Position numbers and translations under genes: made by a program. This document shows positions 33,916-43,500 of a stretch of DNA of 64,000 nucleotides, one piece after another (positions within the stretch are counted from its first letter, which is position 1; every line of letters starts with the position of its first letter). A model generated the notes under the pieces. That model saw only the letters and a list, made by a program, of their open reading frames with translations. It made no database searches and was not told where the DNA came from. This DNA comes from JBBEAM01 sp942491105 (lineage in GTDB: Bacteria > Pseudomonadota > Alphaproteobacteria > Kiloniellales > DSM-21159), in the NCBI GenBank assembly GCA_942491105.1, contig CALNZX010000011.1:1-64000 (forward strand), in the 5' to 3' direction.

Positions 33916-35589
33916 ATGGCTTCCTATCAGTACATCTACACGATGCAAGGTCTGTCGAAGACCTATCCCGGCGGCAAGACCGTCCTCAAGGACATCCATC
34001 TGTCTTTCTTGCCGGGCGCCAAGATCGGCGTGCTCGGCCTCAACGGCGCCGGAAAGTCGACGCTGCTGCGCATCATGGCCGGGCAGGACAAGGAGTTCGT
34101 AGGCGAGGCCTGGGCGGCAGAGGCGGCCAAGGTCGGCTATCTGTCCCAGGAACCCGAGCTCAATCCCGACAAGGATGTCGCGGGAAACGTCATGGAGGGG
34201 CTGGGCGATCTCAAGGCCCTGGTTGACCGCTTCGAGGCGGTGAACGCGGCCTTCGCCGAGGAAGACGCCGATTTCGACGCGCTGCTGGCCGAGCAGGCCG
34301 AGCTGCAGGAAAAGATCGACGCCGCCGATGCCTGGGATCTGGATCGCACCGTCGAGATCGCCATGGACGCGCTGCGCTGCCCGCCGGGCGAGGCGGATGT
34401 CAGCAAGCTGTCAGGCGGTGAGCGCCGCCGCGTGGCGCTGTGCCGCCTGCTGCTGCAGAAACCCGACCTGCTGCTGCTCGACGAGCCGACCAACCATCTC
34501 GACGCCGAGTCCGTGGCCTGGCTGGAGCGGCATCTGGAGGACTATCCCGGCACCGTCGTTGCCGTCACCCATGACCGCTATTTCCTCGACAACGTCGCCG
34601 GCTGGATCCTCGAACTCGACCGCGGCCGCGGCATCCCCTACCAGGGCAACTACTCCGGCTGGCTGGAGCAGAAGCAAAAGCGGCTGCAGCAGGAAGCCAA
34701 GGAGGAAAAGGCCCGTCAGCGGGTGCTCGATCACGAGGTGGAGTGGATCAAGCAGAGCCCCCGGGCGCGCCAAGCCAAGCAGAAGGCGCGTGTCACCGCC
34801 TACGAGGATTTGCTCGCACAGGCCCGCGACAAGGCGCCGGACTCGCAGCAGATCACCATCCCGGCCGGCCCCCGGCTTGGCGATCTGGTCGTCGAGGCGG
34901 TTTCCCTGCGCAAGGGCTTCGGTAATCACCTGCTGATCGACGATTTGAGCTTCAAACTGCCGCCGGGCGGCATCGTCGGCATCATCGGCCCGAACGGGGC
35001 CGGCAAGACCACCTTCTTCCGCATGCTGGCCGGGCAGGAGACGCCGGACAGCGGCGAGTTGAAGATCGGCGAGACCGTCAAGCTCGGCTATGTCGATCAG
35101 AGCCGGGATTCCCTGAAGCCGGAAAACAACGTCTGGGAAGAGATTTCCGAAGGCAAGGACGTGATCGAGCTGGGCAAGCGCAGCGTGCCCTCGCGCGCCT
35201 ATGTCGGCGGCTTCAACTTCAAAGGCCCCGATCAGCAGAAGAAGGTCGGACAGCTGTCCGGCGGCGAGCGCAATCGCGTGCATCTGGCCAAGGTGCTGAA
35301 GTCCGGCGCCAATCTGCTGATGCTCGATGAGCCGACCAACGACCTGGACGTCGATACCCTACGCGCGCTTGAGGAAGCTCTGCTGGAGTTCGCCGGCTGC
35401 GCCATGATCATCAGCCATGACCGCTGGTTCCTCGACCGCATTTCGACGCATATCCTCGCCTTCGAGGGCGACAGCCATGTCGAGTGGTACGAGGGTAACT
35501 TCCAGGACTACGAAGCCGACAAGAAGCGCCGCCTCGGCGCCGAGGCCGATCAGCCGCACCGGATCAAGTACAAGCCGCTGACGCGCTAA
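33916..35589 (+). CDS. ettA: Energy-dependent translational throttle protein EttA (ABC-F)
   Basis: A 557-residue ABC-F ATPase with two nucleotide-binding domains: Walker A GLNGAGKST (~42) and GPNGAGKTT (~358), signatures LSGGERRRVALCR and LSGGERNRVHLAK, and LLDEPTNHLDAE and MLDEPTNDLD Walker B regions. Between the domains is the long basic P-site tRNA-interaction motif helix (EVEWIKQSPRARQAKQKAR). EttA binds the ribosomal E site and regulates the first translation step according to ATP/ADP. The start MASYQYIYTMQGLSKTYPGG is typical of the family. Not in an operon with its neighbours. Confidence 0.97.
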   Translation: MASYQYIYTMQGLSKTYPGGKTVLKDIHLSFLPGAKIGVLGLNGAGKSTLLRIMAGQDKEFVGEAWAAEAAKVGYLSQEPELNPDKDVAGNVMEGLGDLKALVDRFEAVNAAFAEEDADFDALLAEQAELQEKIDAADAWDLDRTVEIAMDALRCPPGEADVSKLSGGERRRVALCRLLLQKPDLLLLDEPTNHLDAESVAWLERHLEDYPGTVVAVTHDRYFLDNVAGWILELDRGRGIPYQGNYSGWLEQKQKRLQQEAKEEKARQRVLDHEVEWIKQSPRARQAKQKARVTAYEDLLAQARDKAPDSQQITIPAGPRLGDLVVEAVSLRKGFGNHLLIDDLSFKLPPGGIVGIIGPNGAGKTTFFRMLAGQETPDSGELKIGETVKLGYVDQSRDSLKPENNVWEEISEGKDVIELGKRSVPSRAYVGGFNFKGPDQQKKVGQLSGGERNRVHLAKVLKSGANLLMLDEPTNDLDVDTLRALEEALLEFAGCAMIISHDRWFLDRISTHILAFEGDSHVEWYEGNFQDYEADKKRRLGAEADQPHRIKYKPLTR

Positions 35590-35629
35590 GTTTCGTTCTG
35601 TCAGGGAAGGCGGTGGCGGGGCAGGGAGC

Positions 35630-36271
35630 CTAGCTGTCCCAGTCGGGCTTGAAGGCGCCCTGGGCGATCTTCTCGCGCAGTACCCTGGTCAAGCCCGGCA
35701 GCCCGCCCTGGCTGCGCGCGACGGCGCCGTATTCGTCGCGCAGGGTCTGCGCCATGCTCACGCCCTCGGCCTTGACGTCGAGAATCTTGTAGCCGTCGTT
35801 GTCCGCGCGCACCCGCCATTCCAGACGCGCGGCGCTGCTCGAACCGACGTCCACGGCCATGGTGACCCAGGAAAGCTGAGGCTTGTCGGAATCCGTGCGT
35901 ACGCCCGTGGTGCTGAACTGCTGGCCCTGGTAGCGGCGGAACAGCGGACGGAAGCGCTGATCCAGGTAGTGTTCGAAGACCTGAACGAAGTCCTGGCGCG
36001 TGGTCTCGTCGGCGTTGCGCCAGTAACGGCCCGCGACGAACTGGCTGATGAGTGGAATATCGAAGCCTTCGTAGAGCAGCTGTCTAAAGCGCTCGGACTG
36101 AGCATCTTCGCTCAGGCTCGGATCCGTCAGTTCGGAGATGGCCTTGTTGCCGAACTGCACCAGGAATGTATCCGGCTGGCCGGCCCCGTCCGCAGCGGAC
36201 AGGGGCCGGTCCAGCGCTGCCGTGCCCCCCAGAGTCACGGCGAATAGCAGCAAAAGAGAAATGCGAAACAT
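35630..36271 (-). CDS. mlaC: MlaC-type phospholipid-binding periplasmic protein
   Basis: A 213-residue protein with a signal peptide (FRISLLLLFAVTLGGTAAL) and the MlaC/Ttg2D fold, including RFRQLLYEGFDIPLISQFVAGRYWRNA, FVQVFEHYLDQRF and YKILDVKAEGVSMAQTLRDEY. MlaC ferries phospholipids between the outer-membrane MlaA complex and the inner-membrane MlaFEDB ABC transporter. It follows mlaA directly in the same operon; the MlaFEDB genes are not in this window. Confidence 0.93.
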   Translation of the reverse strand: MFRISLLLLFAVTLGGTAALDRPLSAADGAGQPDTFLVQFGNKAISELTDPSLSEDAQSERFRQLLYEGFDIPLISQFVAGRYWRNADETTRQDFVQVFEHYLDQRFRPLFRRYQGQQFSTTGVRTDSDKPQLSWVTMAVDVGSSSAARLEWRVRADNDGYKILDVKAEGVSMAQTLRDEYGAVARSQGGLPGLTRVLREKIAQGAFKPDWDS

Positions 36272-36297
36272 CGGCGGTCCTTGCCGTTCGTATGGCT

Positions 36298-37329
36298 CTA
36301 CTGCTGCTGAAGCTGGCTGATCTCTTCGCCGATCGCCGAAACGGCCGGCCCGGGGGCGTCGTCGGCGTCGCCGTTGCTGATCTCATGCGCACGGACCTGC
36401 CGGTAGAGCGAGCGGATACGTGCGTAGTAATCGATCGAGTCGCGTTTCAAGTCTTCGATCAGCTCCAGGTTGCGCGAGCGGTAATCGACGGCGGTAAGGC
36501 CGGCGCGGCCCAGCCCCGTTTCCATCGGCGCGAGATAGGTGAGGGGATCGAGGAAGTGATCGACCACCAGGCCGGCGCCATCGCGCGCGCTGGACGGCCC
36601 GATCAGCGGCAGCACGAGGTAAAAGCCCTCGCCGGCGCCGTGAACCGCCATGGTCTGACCGAAATCTTCCGAGTGGTAATCCCAGCCGCTGTCGCCGGCG
36701 ATGTCGAACAGGCCGGCCAAACCGACCGTCGTGTTGATGAAGAAGCGGGCCACGGTGGCCTCGGCGCGGTGCATTTCGCCCTGGAACAGGTCGTTGGCGA
36801 GAATGACCGGGGTGCGCAGGTTGCGCAGGAAATTACGCACCGAATTGCGCACGCCCTGCGGCACCCAGAATTCGTAGGTCACGGCGACCGGCTTGAGGAT
36901 GAAAATATCGACGGTATCGTTGATGGCGAACATGAAGCGGTTGAAGATCTCCAAGGGATCTCCATCGTCATCGCCATCCTCGGACCCGATGTCGCTGGCC
37001 GCCGCGAGTTGGTGACCGAGCAGTTCCTGGGACGTGCGCCCGAGACCGAAGCTTGCCGCCAGCTCTTCTTCCGAAGCTATCGGTGCGATCGAGGCGTCGC
37101 TCTGTGCCGCGGCCGCGGTCTGCACCGCGGCGGGAGACTGGTCGGGCTGCGCCTTCGCCTGGGTGTCGAGGGGTTCAACGGTAACGGCCTGCGTCGCCGC
37201 GGCTTGCACGGGGACCTCGCGGCCATCGACCGGAAAATAGGAACAGCCCGCGAGAGCGCCTGTAACCGCGGCGGCTGCAAGCAGGTTACAAGCCCTTTTA
37301 TAGGGAGCAAGTATCGCGCTGATTGGCAT
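36298..37329 (-). CDS. mlaA: MlaA (VacJ) phospholipid-transport lipoprotein
   Basis: MlaA removes misplaced phospholipids from the outer leaflet of the outer membrane. The 343-residue protein has a lipoprotein signal with a lipobox LAGC near residue 29. A long Ala/Gln/Pro-rich linker (~residues 35-95) precedes the MlaA domain (DPLEIFNRFMFAINDTVDIF; PQGVRNSVRNFLRNLRTPVI; GWDYHSEDFGQTMAVHG; SSARDGAGLVVDHFLDPLTY). The linker is longer than usual. The listed ATG gives a typical lipoprotein signal; a longer frame upstream lacks a ribosome site. Upstream of mlaC by 26 bases. Confidence 0.93.
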   Translation of the reverse strand: MPISAILAPYKRACNLLAAAAVTGALAGCSYFPVDGREVPVQAAATQAVTVEPLDTQAKAQPDQSPAAVQTAAAAQSDASIAPIASEEELAASFGLGRTSQELLGHQLAAASDIGSEDGDDDGDPLEIFNRFMFAINDTVDIFILKPVAVTYEFWVPQGVRNSVRNFLRNLRTPVILANDLFQGEMHRAEATVARFFINTTVGLAGLFDIAGDSGWDYHSEDFGQTMAVHGAGEGFYLVLPLIGPSSARDGAGLVVDHFLDPLTYLAPMETGLGRAGLTAVDYRSRNLELIEDLKRDSIDYYARIRSLYRQVRAHEISNGDADDAPGPAVSAIGEEISQLQQQ

Positions 37330-37761
37330 GGTCACTTTTGTTTCACTCGTCCCAGTTTTTCTCATCGGATGCAAGCCAACTACATGTTCGAGATTGGAGG
37401 CCGGTCTGGCCGCTAAAGCGCGCACGCAAGTATCATGAGCGCGATGCGTTAGCGTTGACCGCAGTTTTTCAACTGTAAACCAAATTCCCCCGTCTCGAAG
37501 TTTCACTCAGGTCACCCGCTGGCTCGCTTCGTGTATGACGCGCCAGCGCATTCTGTAGTGACTCGGCTTGTTACGCCCCAGCCGAGCTACACTTCGCAAA
37601 TTTGATAGCATCGGGGTACCACAGCTTCTAAAACTTGACCAGTAAGCTGACCGGCCGGACGCGCCCAAGGCCGCTGAACCGTGACAATTTTGCAACGCTT
37701 CGGATTCGCCAAGGCGCGGCCCACCAAGAAACGGTTAAGGCGCTGGAATAATAGAGAAAAC
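37330..37761. other. Intergenic region between mlaA and the BASS transporter
   Basis: 432 bases without a credible gene. It includes a 7-base-pair inverted repeat CTCGGCT-N11-AGCCGAG (37562-37586), not followed by a T-run. mlaA's promoter should be here. No RNA gene recognised. Confidence 0.4.
37562..37586. other. Inverted repeat upstream of mlaA
   Basis: Arms CTCGGCT and AGCCGAG separated by 11 bases, giving a stable hairpin. Without a flanking T-run it is not a canonical terminator; it could be a small-RNA stem or an operator. Confidence 0.35.
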
Positions 37762-38697
37762 CTACAGTTTTTTGGCGGCCAGAATGCGCCGGTAAAAGGG
37801 TAAAACCAGTGCCGGCAGGGTATACATGGGAATCTGCGCCAAGGCGAAAAACAAGACCACATCGTAGTCGGAGCCTGGCGGTAAGGCCGCCAGCAGCAGC
37901 CCCATGTTGCAGTTTCCGCTGAGCAGGCCGCAGGTCAGCGCGCGGCGCAACCCAAGCCAGGAGAAGGCCAGAATCCCGAGCAATTGCAGCAGCGGGTTGG
38001 CCAGGAAAGCGGCGGCAAGCCATAGCAGAACGACTCGGGGCCGCTCGAGAATGACCTCGGTGACGCCCTCCATGATGGCCAGGGCGAAGATCAGCATCAG
38101 CAGCACGACGATGCCATCAATCTGGCTGCCCCAGTCCCGCAAGCGGGCCGTTCCGGCCAGCCTGCGGACCGCCGCGGCGGCGAGAAACGCGAAAACCACC
38201 ACGGCGCCGAGGCGTAGCATGAACTCCGCGATTCCGATGTCCAGGGAGACGCCGAGCAGAGCGAGCGCCAGGGGCGGCACGGTGATCGGCGTCAGCAAGG
38301 TCGCCACCAGACCGACGATCACCGCCAGGGCGCCGTCGAGGCCGAGCAGGATGGCGAGGGCCGTGGCCCCCAGGATCGGCGGGGCCGCCGCCATCAGGAT
38401 CAGCGCGGTGTTCAGCGCCGGCGGCAGCGACAGGGCCGTCAGCACGAGCCAGGTCGCCATGGGCGAGATCAGCATCATCCAAAGCGTCGCCAGCACGATC
38501 GTCAGCGGCCGGCGCGCCGCCTGGCCCATCTCGCCCCAATCGACCCGCAACAGGGCAAGCGTCAGCAACAGCGCGACGATATAGGGCAGGGTGGGGCGGA
38601 GGATGCTGGCCAGGTCCGGCAGCAGCAGACCCAGGAAGACGCCGCCGAACAGCAGCTTCGTTCCCTGCCTCCCGAGTATGGCCAGAAATCGGCTCAT
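37762..38697 (-). CDS. Bile acid:sodium symporter (BASS) family transporter
   Basis: A 311-residue membrane protein with about ten helices, matching the BASS/ACR3-like fold: LRVDWGEMGQAARRPL, NTALILMAAAPPILGATALA (the family's central unwound region), and GLRRALTCGLLSGNCNMGLLLA, where the Asn/Gly motif resembles the second discontinuous helix. Substrates in this family include bile acids, pantoate and organic acids; the one here is unknown. It is transcribed divergently from the thioesterase gene. Confidence 0.85.
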   Translation of the reverse strand: MSRFLAILGRQGTKLLFGGVFLGLLLPDLASILRPTLPYIVALLLTLALLRVDWGEMGQAARRPLTIVLATLWMMLISPMATWLVLTALSLPPALNTALILMAAAPPILGATALAILLGLDGALAVIVGLVATLLTPITVPPLALALLGVSLDIGIAEFMLRLGAVVVFAFLAAAAVRRLAGTARLRDWGSQIDGIVVLLMLIFALAIMEGVTEVILERPRVVLLWLAAAFLANPLLQLLGILAFSWLGLRRALTCGLLSGNCNMGLLLAALPPGSDYDVVLFFALAQIPMYTLPALVLPFYRRILAAKKL

Positions 38698-38766
38698 GAC
38701 ATTCCCCTGGTATCGCGGCGATCGCGGCTTTGCCCTGCCGCGGCAATCGAATTAAGCTCGCCGGCC

Positions 38767-39291
38767 ATGAATACCGCAGCTTCCGGCCCCGCGCCGCTCG
38801 AAATCCATCGCTCCAGGGTTCTGCCGGAGTGGATCGATTACAATGGGCATCTCAATGTCGCCTACTACGTGCTGGCCTTCGATGAAGCCCTCGATGTCTT
38901 CCTGGACTCGATCGGCCTCGATGCCGCCCAGCGCGATGCCAGTGGCCAGTCGATCTTCGCCTTGGAAATGCATCTGACCTACCTGCGCGAGGTGACCGAG
39001 GGGGAGCCGCTGCGTTTTACGCTGCAACTGCTCGATTACGACGCCAAGAGGCTGCACTATCTGCTGCGCATGTTCCATGGCACGGAAGGGGTGCATCTGG
39101 CCTCCTGCGAGTCGATCTGCTCCTACGTCGACATGACGGCGCGGCGCACGGCGGAAATGCCGCCGGAGTTGCTGGCACGCATTCGCGACCTCGCGCAGGC
39201 CCATGCCGCGCTTTCCTGGCCCGATGAGGTCGGCCATCGAATCGCCGTGCCGCGCAGGGCTTCCGGGCAGGCGCCACGCGGGCCGCGCTAG
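38767..39291 (+). CDS. Thioesterase family protein (hot-dog fold)
   Basis: A 174-residue hot-dog thioesterase related to 4-hydroxybenzoyl-CoA or betainyl-CoA thioesterases. The active-site region WIDYNGHLNVAYYVLAFDEA has the usual D-xN-GH arrangement; the strand ESICSYVDMTARRTAEMP completes the fold. It likely hydrolyses an acyl-CoA. Substrate unknown. Stand-alone gene; no ribosome site better than the first ATG seen. Confidence 0.85.
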   Translation: MNTAASGPAPLEIHRSRVLPEWIDYNGHLNVAYYVLAFDEALDVFLDSIGLDAAQRDASGQSIFALEMHLTYLREVTEGEPLRFTLQLLDYDAKRLHYLLRMFHGTEGVHLASCESICSYVDMTARRTAEMPPELLARIRDLAQAHAALSWPDEVGHRIAVPRRASGQAPRGPR

Positions 39292-39366
39292 TGCCGCGCC
39301 CCGGCCGCGACAGCCGCTAAGCAGAAATAGAGTTGCCGCCCCGCCGCAAATCGCCAAATTAGCATT

Positions 39367-39861
39367 ATGCGTCTATTTACCCCCCTCGCTTTCGTCGCGC
39401 TGTTGCTGTCCGCCCTCCCGGCCCTCGCCGATTGCGCCGATCCCCCGGCCCCGGGCGTCAACTGGCAGCGCTGTAATTTCAACGGCCTGAGCCTGAGCGA
39501 GCTCGACCTGGAAGGCGCGCGGCTGCGCGAAGCCTCCTTCCTGCGCGCCGACGTAAGCGATAGCACGCTGCGCGGTATTGAGGGCTACAAGGCGCGTTTC
39601 GTGAACGCCACGGCGCGCAACGTGGATTTCGAGGGGGCGATGCTGTCCCAGGCCGATCTGACCAAAGCCGACCTGACAGGCGCCAACTTCACCGAGGCCG
39701 ATCTGCGCAACGCCCGTCTCTATCAGGCGATCCTGCGCGACGCGAACTTGAGCGGCGCCCGGCTCTCCGGCGCCGACCTCACTGGCGCCGATCTTTCCGG
39801 CGCGACCTGGGTCGATGGCGCGCGGGTTTGCCGCGAGGGCTCCATCGGGCGCTGTCTCTAG
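39367..39861 (+). CDS. Secreted pentapeptide-repeat protein
   Basis: A 164-residue protein with a Sec signal peptide (MRLFTPLAFVALLLSALPALA), followed by about 20 consecutive A(D/N)L-xx pentapeptide repeats (e.g. LSQADLTKADLTGANFTEADLRNAR is broken into five-residue steps), forming a right-handed quadrilateral helix. Cysteines near both ends (DCADPP; CNFNG; VCREGSIGRCL) suggest disulfide capping in the periplasm. Function unknown. Confidence 0.9.
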   Translation: MRLFTPLAFVALLLSALPALADCADPPAPGVNWQRCNFNGLSLSELDLEGARLREASFLRADVSDSTLRGIEGYKARFVNATARNVDFEGAMLSQADLTKADLTGANFTEADLRNARLYQAILRDANLSGARLSGADLTGADLSGATWVDGARVCREGSIGRCL

Positions 39862-39868
39862 GGCCGGC

Positions 39869-40405
39869 TCAGGTTTCTCCCGCCAGGCTTTCAAGCGCGG
39901 CGTCGCTGACCCGGTAGGGCAGCCAGTCCTCGAGATGACGGCCGCCCAGGGATTCGTAGAATCCGCGGGCAGGGTTCATCTGCATCACGGAAAAATCCAA
40001 TCTGCGGCAGCCACGCGCGATCGCCACGGCGGCCAGGTGGCGCATGATTTTGCGCCCGACGCCCAGCTTGCGCGCGGAGTCCCGCACGAAGAGATCCTCG
40101 AGGTAGATGCCGCTTCGCCCCTCGAAGGTCGAGTAATTGGTCAGGAACAGCGCGAAGCCGACCGCGGCTTGCCCCGCTTCGGCGATCAGACACTCGAAAC
40201 GGCGCTGCGGACCGAAGCCATCGCGGCGCAGATCGGCCTCTGTGACTCGAACCGAGCTGGGGTCGAAGCGCTTGCCCACGGATTCATAGAGCCCGCGATT
40301 GTAGTCGGCCATTTCCAGGATCATGCGAAGGATCTCCGGCACATCCTCCTCGACGGCGGGGCGCAGGGAAACTTCGGACGCGGCTGTGGAGGCGGCGTTG
40401 GACAT
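39869..40405 (-). CDS. GNAT family N-acetyltransferase
   Basis: A 178-residue acetyltransferase. Acetyl-CoA-binding motif A is LEDLFVRDSARKLGVGRKIM, with the R/Q-x-x-G-x-G/A pattern; the C-terminal motif B region is NPARGFYESLGGR. The order and the IYLEDLFV sequence resemble diamine acetyltransferases (SAT/spermidine type), so a small-amine substrate is possible. Start follows an ATG eight codons before the domain. Convergent with the pentapeptide gene (eight-base gap). Confidence 0.88.
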   Translation of the reverse strand: MSNAASTAASEVSLRPAVEEDVPEILRMILEMADYNRGLYESVGKRFDPSSVRVTEADLRRDGFGPQRRFECLIAEAGQAAVGFALFLTNYSTFEGRSGIYLEDLFVRDSARKLGVGRKIMRHLAAVAIARGCRRLDFSVMQMNPARGFYESLGGRHLEDWLPYRVSDAALESLAGET

Positions 40406-40543
40406 CGGATGCTCCGCTTTTCTGAATAGAAAGACGCGGGCGAGACTAACGGGCCTGCTCCCGGGCGGCAATCCGCCCGCCCGGCCTTCCCCTTCACGAT
40501 TACCTGGGCGATAAAGAGCCGCCATGGCACTCAGAGTCTGCAA

Positions 40544-42346
40544 ATGACCTATCGTCCCCGACTGCGCACCCGGCTGTCGTCGCGCCGCCGGATCGCCGCG
40601 ACCTTGAAGCGGATCGCCCGCAACGATCAGGTGATCCTCTCCGCCTTGGCGGTCGCGATCGGCGGGCTGGCTGGCGTGGGCGCGATTCTGTTTCGCCTGA
40701 CCATCGACGCGGTGCAGTGGGGCGCGCTCGGCTTCTGGGGTCAGCAGATGGCTAGCCAGGCGGCCTTGCAACCCTGGTGGCGGCTGATCCTCGCGCCAAC
40801 CCTGGGCGGCTTGGTGATCGGTTTGGCGATTTATTTCTTCATGCCCAATCGGCGGCCCCAGGCCGTCGCTGACGTGATCGAGGCCAGCGCCCTCAACGGC
40901 GGCCGCATGCCGTTCTGGAACGGCATCAAGGCGGCGCTGATCTCCGCCGGTTCCATCGGCGTCGGCGGCTCGGTCGGCCGCGAGGGGCCGGTGGTCCATC
41001 TGGGCGGCATGATCGGCTCGGTTATCGCCCGGCGGCTGCACCTCGGCCGGCGGCTGACCCGGACCCTGCTGGGCTGCGGCGTCGCCGCGGCGGTCGCCGC
41101 CTCCTTCAACGCGCCCATCGCCGGGGTGTTCTTCGCGCTGGAGGTCGTGGTCGGCCACTATGCGCTCTCGGCCTTCGCCCCCATCGTCATCGCGGCGGTG
41201 GTCGGCACCCTGGTCAGCCGCGCCCACTACGGCGATTTTCCCGCCTTCATTCTGGTCCAGAACTTCGAGATCGTGTCGTTTTGGGAGTTCCCGGCCTTCG
41301 CCTTGCTCGGCATCGCCAGCGCCTTCGCCGCCTTGGCCTTCATGTATGCCGTGACCATGACCGAGGATGCCTTCGAGCGCGTCCCGCGAATCCCCGCTTG
41401 GGCCCGCCCGGCGATTGCCGGGCTCGTGGTCGGCCTGGTGGCGCTGGCCTATCCGCAGATCCTAGGCGTCGGTTACGAAGCCACCGATGCCGCCCTGCGC
41501 GAGGCCTATGGCTTCTGGATGCTGACCCTGCTGGCGCTGCTCAAGATCAGCTTGAGCGGACTCTGTCTGGGAGCCGGCTTCGGCGGTGGCGTGTTTTCGC
41601 CGTCCCTCTATATCGGCGCGATGCTCGGCGGCAGCTTCGGCGTGCTCGCGACCGGCGTCTTTCCGGAGCTGTCCTCGGGGCACGGCGCCTATACCGTCGT
41701 CGGCATGGGGGCGGTCGCCGGCGCGGTGCTCGGCGCGCCGATCTCCAGCATCCTGATGATCTTCGAATTGACCGGCGATTACGAGCTGACCATCGCCTTG
41801 ATGGTGGCCACCGCGATCGCCAGCATCCTGGTGCAGCAGATCTTCGGGCGCTCGATCTTCACCTGGCAGCTGGAGCGGCGCGGCGTCAATCTGCGCGGCG
41901 GGCAGGAAATTGGCGTGCTGCGGTCCCAGAGCTGCCGTTCGATGATGGATTCGACCTATGCCACCATCGCGCCCGACGCGCCTATCGCCGAGGTCCGCGA
42001 TGCCTTGATGAAGGCGCCCTGGGGCGAGCTGTTCCTGATCGATGGCGCCGGCCAGCTGGTCGGCACCATTACCTTCGGCGATCTGTCGGGCTTCGCCTTC
42101 GACACCAGCCAGGATGCCGAGCTGACCGCGGACAAGCTGGCCCGCGCCCGGCCGCCGGTTCTGGAAACCTCGGAGCATCTGGAGCGCGCCGTTCAGGTCT
42201 TCAGCGCCTCGGGCGAATCGCACCTCGCCGTGGTCGACAGCCGCCAGTCGATGAAAATGCTCGGCCTGCTGCACGAGCACGAGGTGATGTCGGCCTATCA
42301 CCGCGCCCTGGTCGAGGCGCGCAAGGAGGAGCGGGGAGAGGATTAA
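40544..42346 (+). CDS. ClC family chloride channel/transporter with CBS pair
   Basis: A 600-residue ClC protein: GGSVGREGPVVHLGG (the G(K/R)EGP ion-selectivity loop, about residue 140), FNAPIAGVFFALEVVVGH, and GAGFGGGVFSPSLYIGAMLGG. A C-terminal pair of CBS domains (about residues 465-590) could sense adenine nucleotides. The gating glutamate of GREGP is kept, as in proton-coupled antiporters and gated channels. The N-terminal 30 residues are basic and disordered. Stand-alone gene. Confidence 0.93.
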   Translation: MTYRPRLRTRLSSRRRIAATLKRIARNDQVILSALAVAIGGLAGVGAILFRLTIDAVQWGALGFWGQQMASQAALQPWWRLILAPTLGGLVIGLAIYFFMPNRRPQAVADVIEASALNGGRMPFWNGIKAALISAGSIGVGGSVGREGPVVHLGGMIGSVIARRLHLGRRLTRTLLGCGVAAAVAASFNAPIAGVFFALEVVVGHYALSAFAPIVIAAVVGTLVSRAHYGDFPAFILVQNFEIVSFWEFPAFALLGIASAFAALAFMYAVTMTEDAFERVPRIPAWARPAIAGLVVGLVALAYPQILGVGYEATDAALREAYGFWMLTLLALLKISLSGLCLGAGFGGGVFSPSLYIGAMLGGSFGVLATGVFPELSSGHGAYTVVGMGAVAGAVLGAPISSILMIFELTGDYELTIALMVATAIASILVQQIFGRSIFTWQLERRGVNLRGGQEIGVLRSQSCRSMMDSTYATIAPDAPIAEVRDALMKAPWGELFLIDGAGQLVGTITFGDLSGFAFDTSQDAELTADKLARARPPVLETSEHLERAVQVFSASGESHLAVVDSRQSMKMLGLLHEHEVMSAYHRALVEARKEERGED

Positions 42347-42357
42347 GGCGCCGCGCG

Positions 42358-43500
42358 CTAATCCTCCAGCAGGTAGCCGCCCTTGCGGCTTTCCAGCGGC
42401 TCGTGGCCGACGATCTTGACGATGGGATTCCCCTGAACCACGTACTTGTGGGCCTTGCGGGAGAGAACGAGACCGTCGGTACCGGCGCGAATTTCCCGCC
42501 GGCCCTGGCGCGGCTCCTCGGCCGCCGGGTCGATCAGCTCGGCGATCAGATCCCCTTTTTTGACCTGCGCGCCAATCTCAACCGTGTAGTTCAGGATGCC
42601 GTTGGCGGGGCAGCGCAGGCTTTCCGTGGCGTCGAGCCGGGTCCCCTCGCAGAGCAGCGCGGGCAGGGGGCCGGGGTCGCCGGCGAGCATGCCGCGGCGC
42701 TGCAGCAGGCGATAGATGGCGGCGGCGTCGGGACGGTTGAGGGCGTCGGAGACATCGGCCTGTCCCCGGAACTCCAGGGTGGCCGCCACGCAGGCGGCCG
42801 GTATCGGCGCTTCGGGAAAGCGCGCGGCCAGCCGCGTCCAGGGCGTGGAGAAGGCTTCGTCGAAGGACGCGCCGCCGGAATCCTCGGCGAGCAGCGCGGC
42901 CCGGCAGCCGAGTTCGGCCACCAGGTCTTTCGCCTCGGGCCAATGCTGCGGGATCAGGAAACAGTGCATCAGCGACTCGTCATCGCAATGCATGTCGAGC
43001 AGCAGATCCGCGTCGCAGGCTTCGCGCGCCAGCGCGAGGCGCAGCGCGGAAAGCTCGTTCTTGGCCTCCATCTCCGCGAGCGCGGCGCGCATCGCGGCGC
43101 GGATCAGCGCCACGTTGCTCTGGGCATCGGCGCCCAGCTTGCCGGCGATATCCTCCTCGACCAGGGCGGCGAGGTCGGGCCAGTTGCGGTTGAAGTTGCC
43201 GCCGCCGCGGATGTCGTAGCGCCCGGCGTGCTCGCCGTTGAAGATCTGCGCCAGGCCCAGCGGGTTGGCATAGGGCAGCAGCACGATCTCACCCTGGATT
43301 TCGCCGCGCTCCGCCGCGGCATCGAGCAGCTGCGCCAGGTGGTGGGCGACCATCATCGCCGGAATTTCGTCGGCGTGCAGCGAAGCCTGGATGTAGGCCT
43401 TGGGGCCCTGTCCCTTGGCGCCATAGCGGCGCAGCTGCAGGGTCCGGCGGGTGCCGGGGCCGGGGCTGACGAGTTCGATAGGTTCGATCTGACGTTGCAT
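42358..43500 (-). CDS. Succinylglutamate desuccinylase/aspartoacylase family metallohydrolase
   Basis: A 380-residue M14-like zinc enzyme: zinc ligands in QASLHADEIPAMM (HxxE) and LLDMHCDD (second His), and a general acid/base Glu in VAATLEFRGQADVS. The C-terminal domain (GAQVKKGDLIAELIDP; VLSRKAHKYVVQGNPIVKIVG) is biotinyl-like, as found in this family's uncharacterised branch. It likely cleaves an N-acyl or amide bond of a small amino-acid derivative. Start at the ATG where the similarity begins; an upstream frame of 25 codons has no ribosome site. Confidence 0.88.
   Translation of the reverse strand: MQRQIEPIELVSPGPGTRRTLQLRRYGAKGQGPKAYIQASLHADEIPAMMVAHHLAQLLDAAAERGEIQGEIVLLPYANPLGLAQIFNGEHAGRYDIRGGGNFNRNWPDLAALVEEDIAGKLGADAQSNVALIRAAMRAALAEMEAKNELSALRLALAREACDADLLLDMHCDDESLMHCFLIPQHWPEAKDLVAELGCRAALLAEDSGGASFDEAFSTPWTRLAARFPEAPIPAACVAATLEFRGQADVSDALNRPDAAAIYRLLQRRGMLAGDPGPLPALLCEGTRLDATESLRCPANGILNYTVEIGAQVKKGDLIAELIDPAAEEPRQGRREIRAGTDGLVLSRKAHKYVVQGNPIVKIVGHEPLESRKGGYLLED

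Noticed and set aside
37562..37586. Intrinsic terminator in the mlaA upstream region
   Set aside because: Good hairpin but no T-run on either side, so it was kept only as an unexplained inverted repeat.
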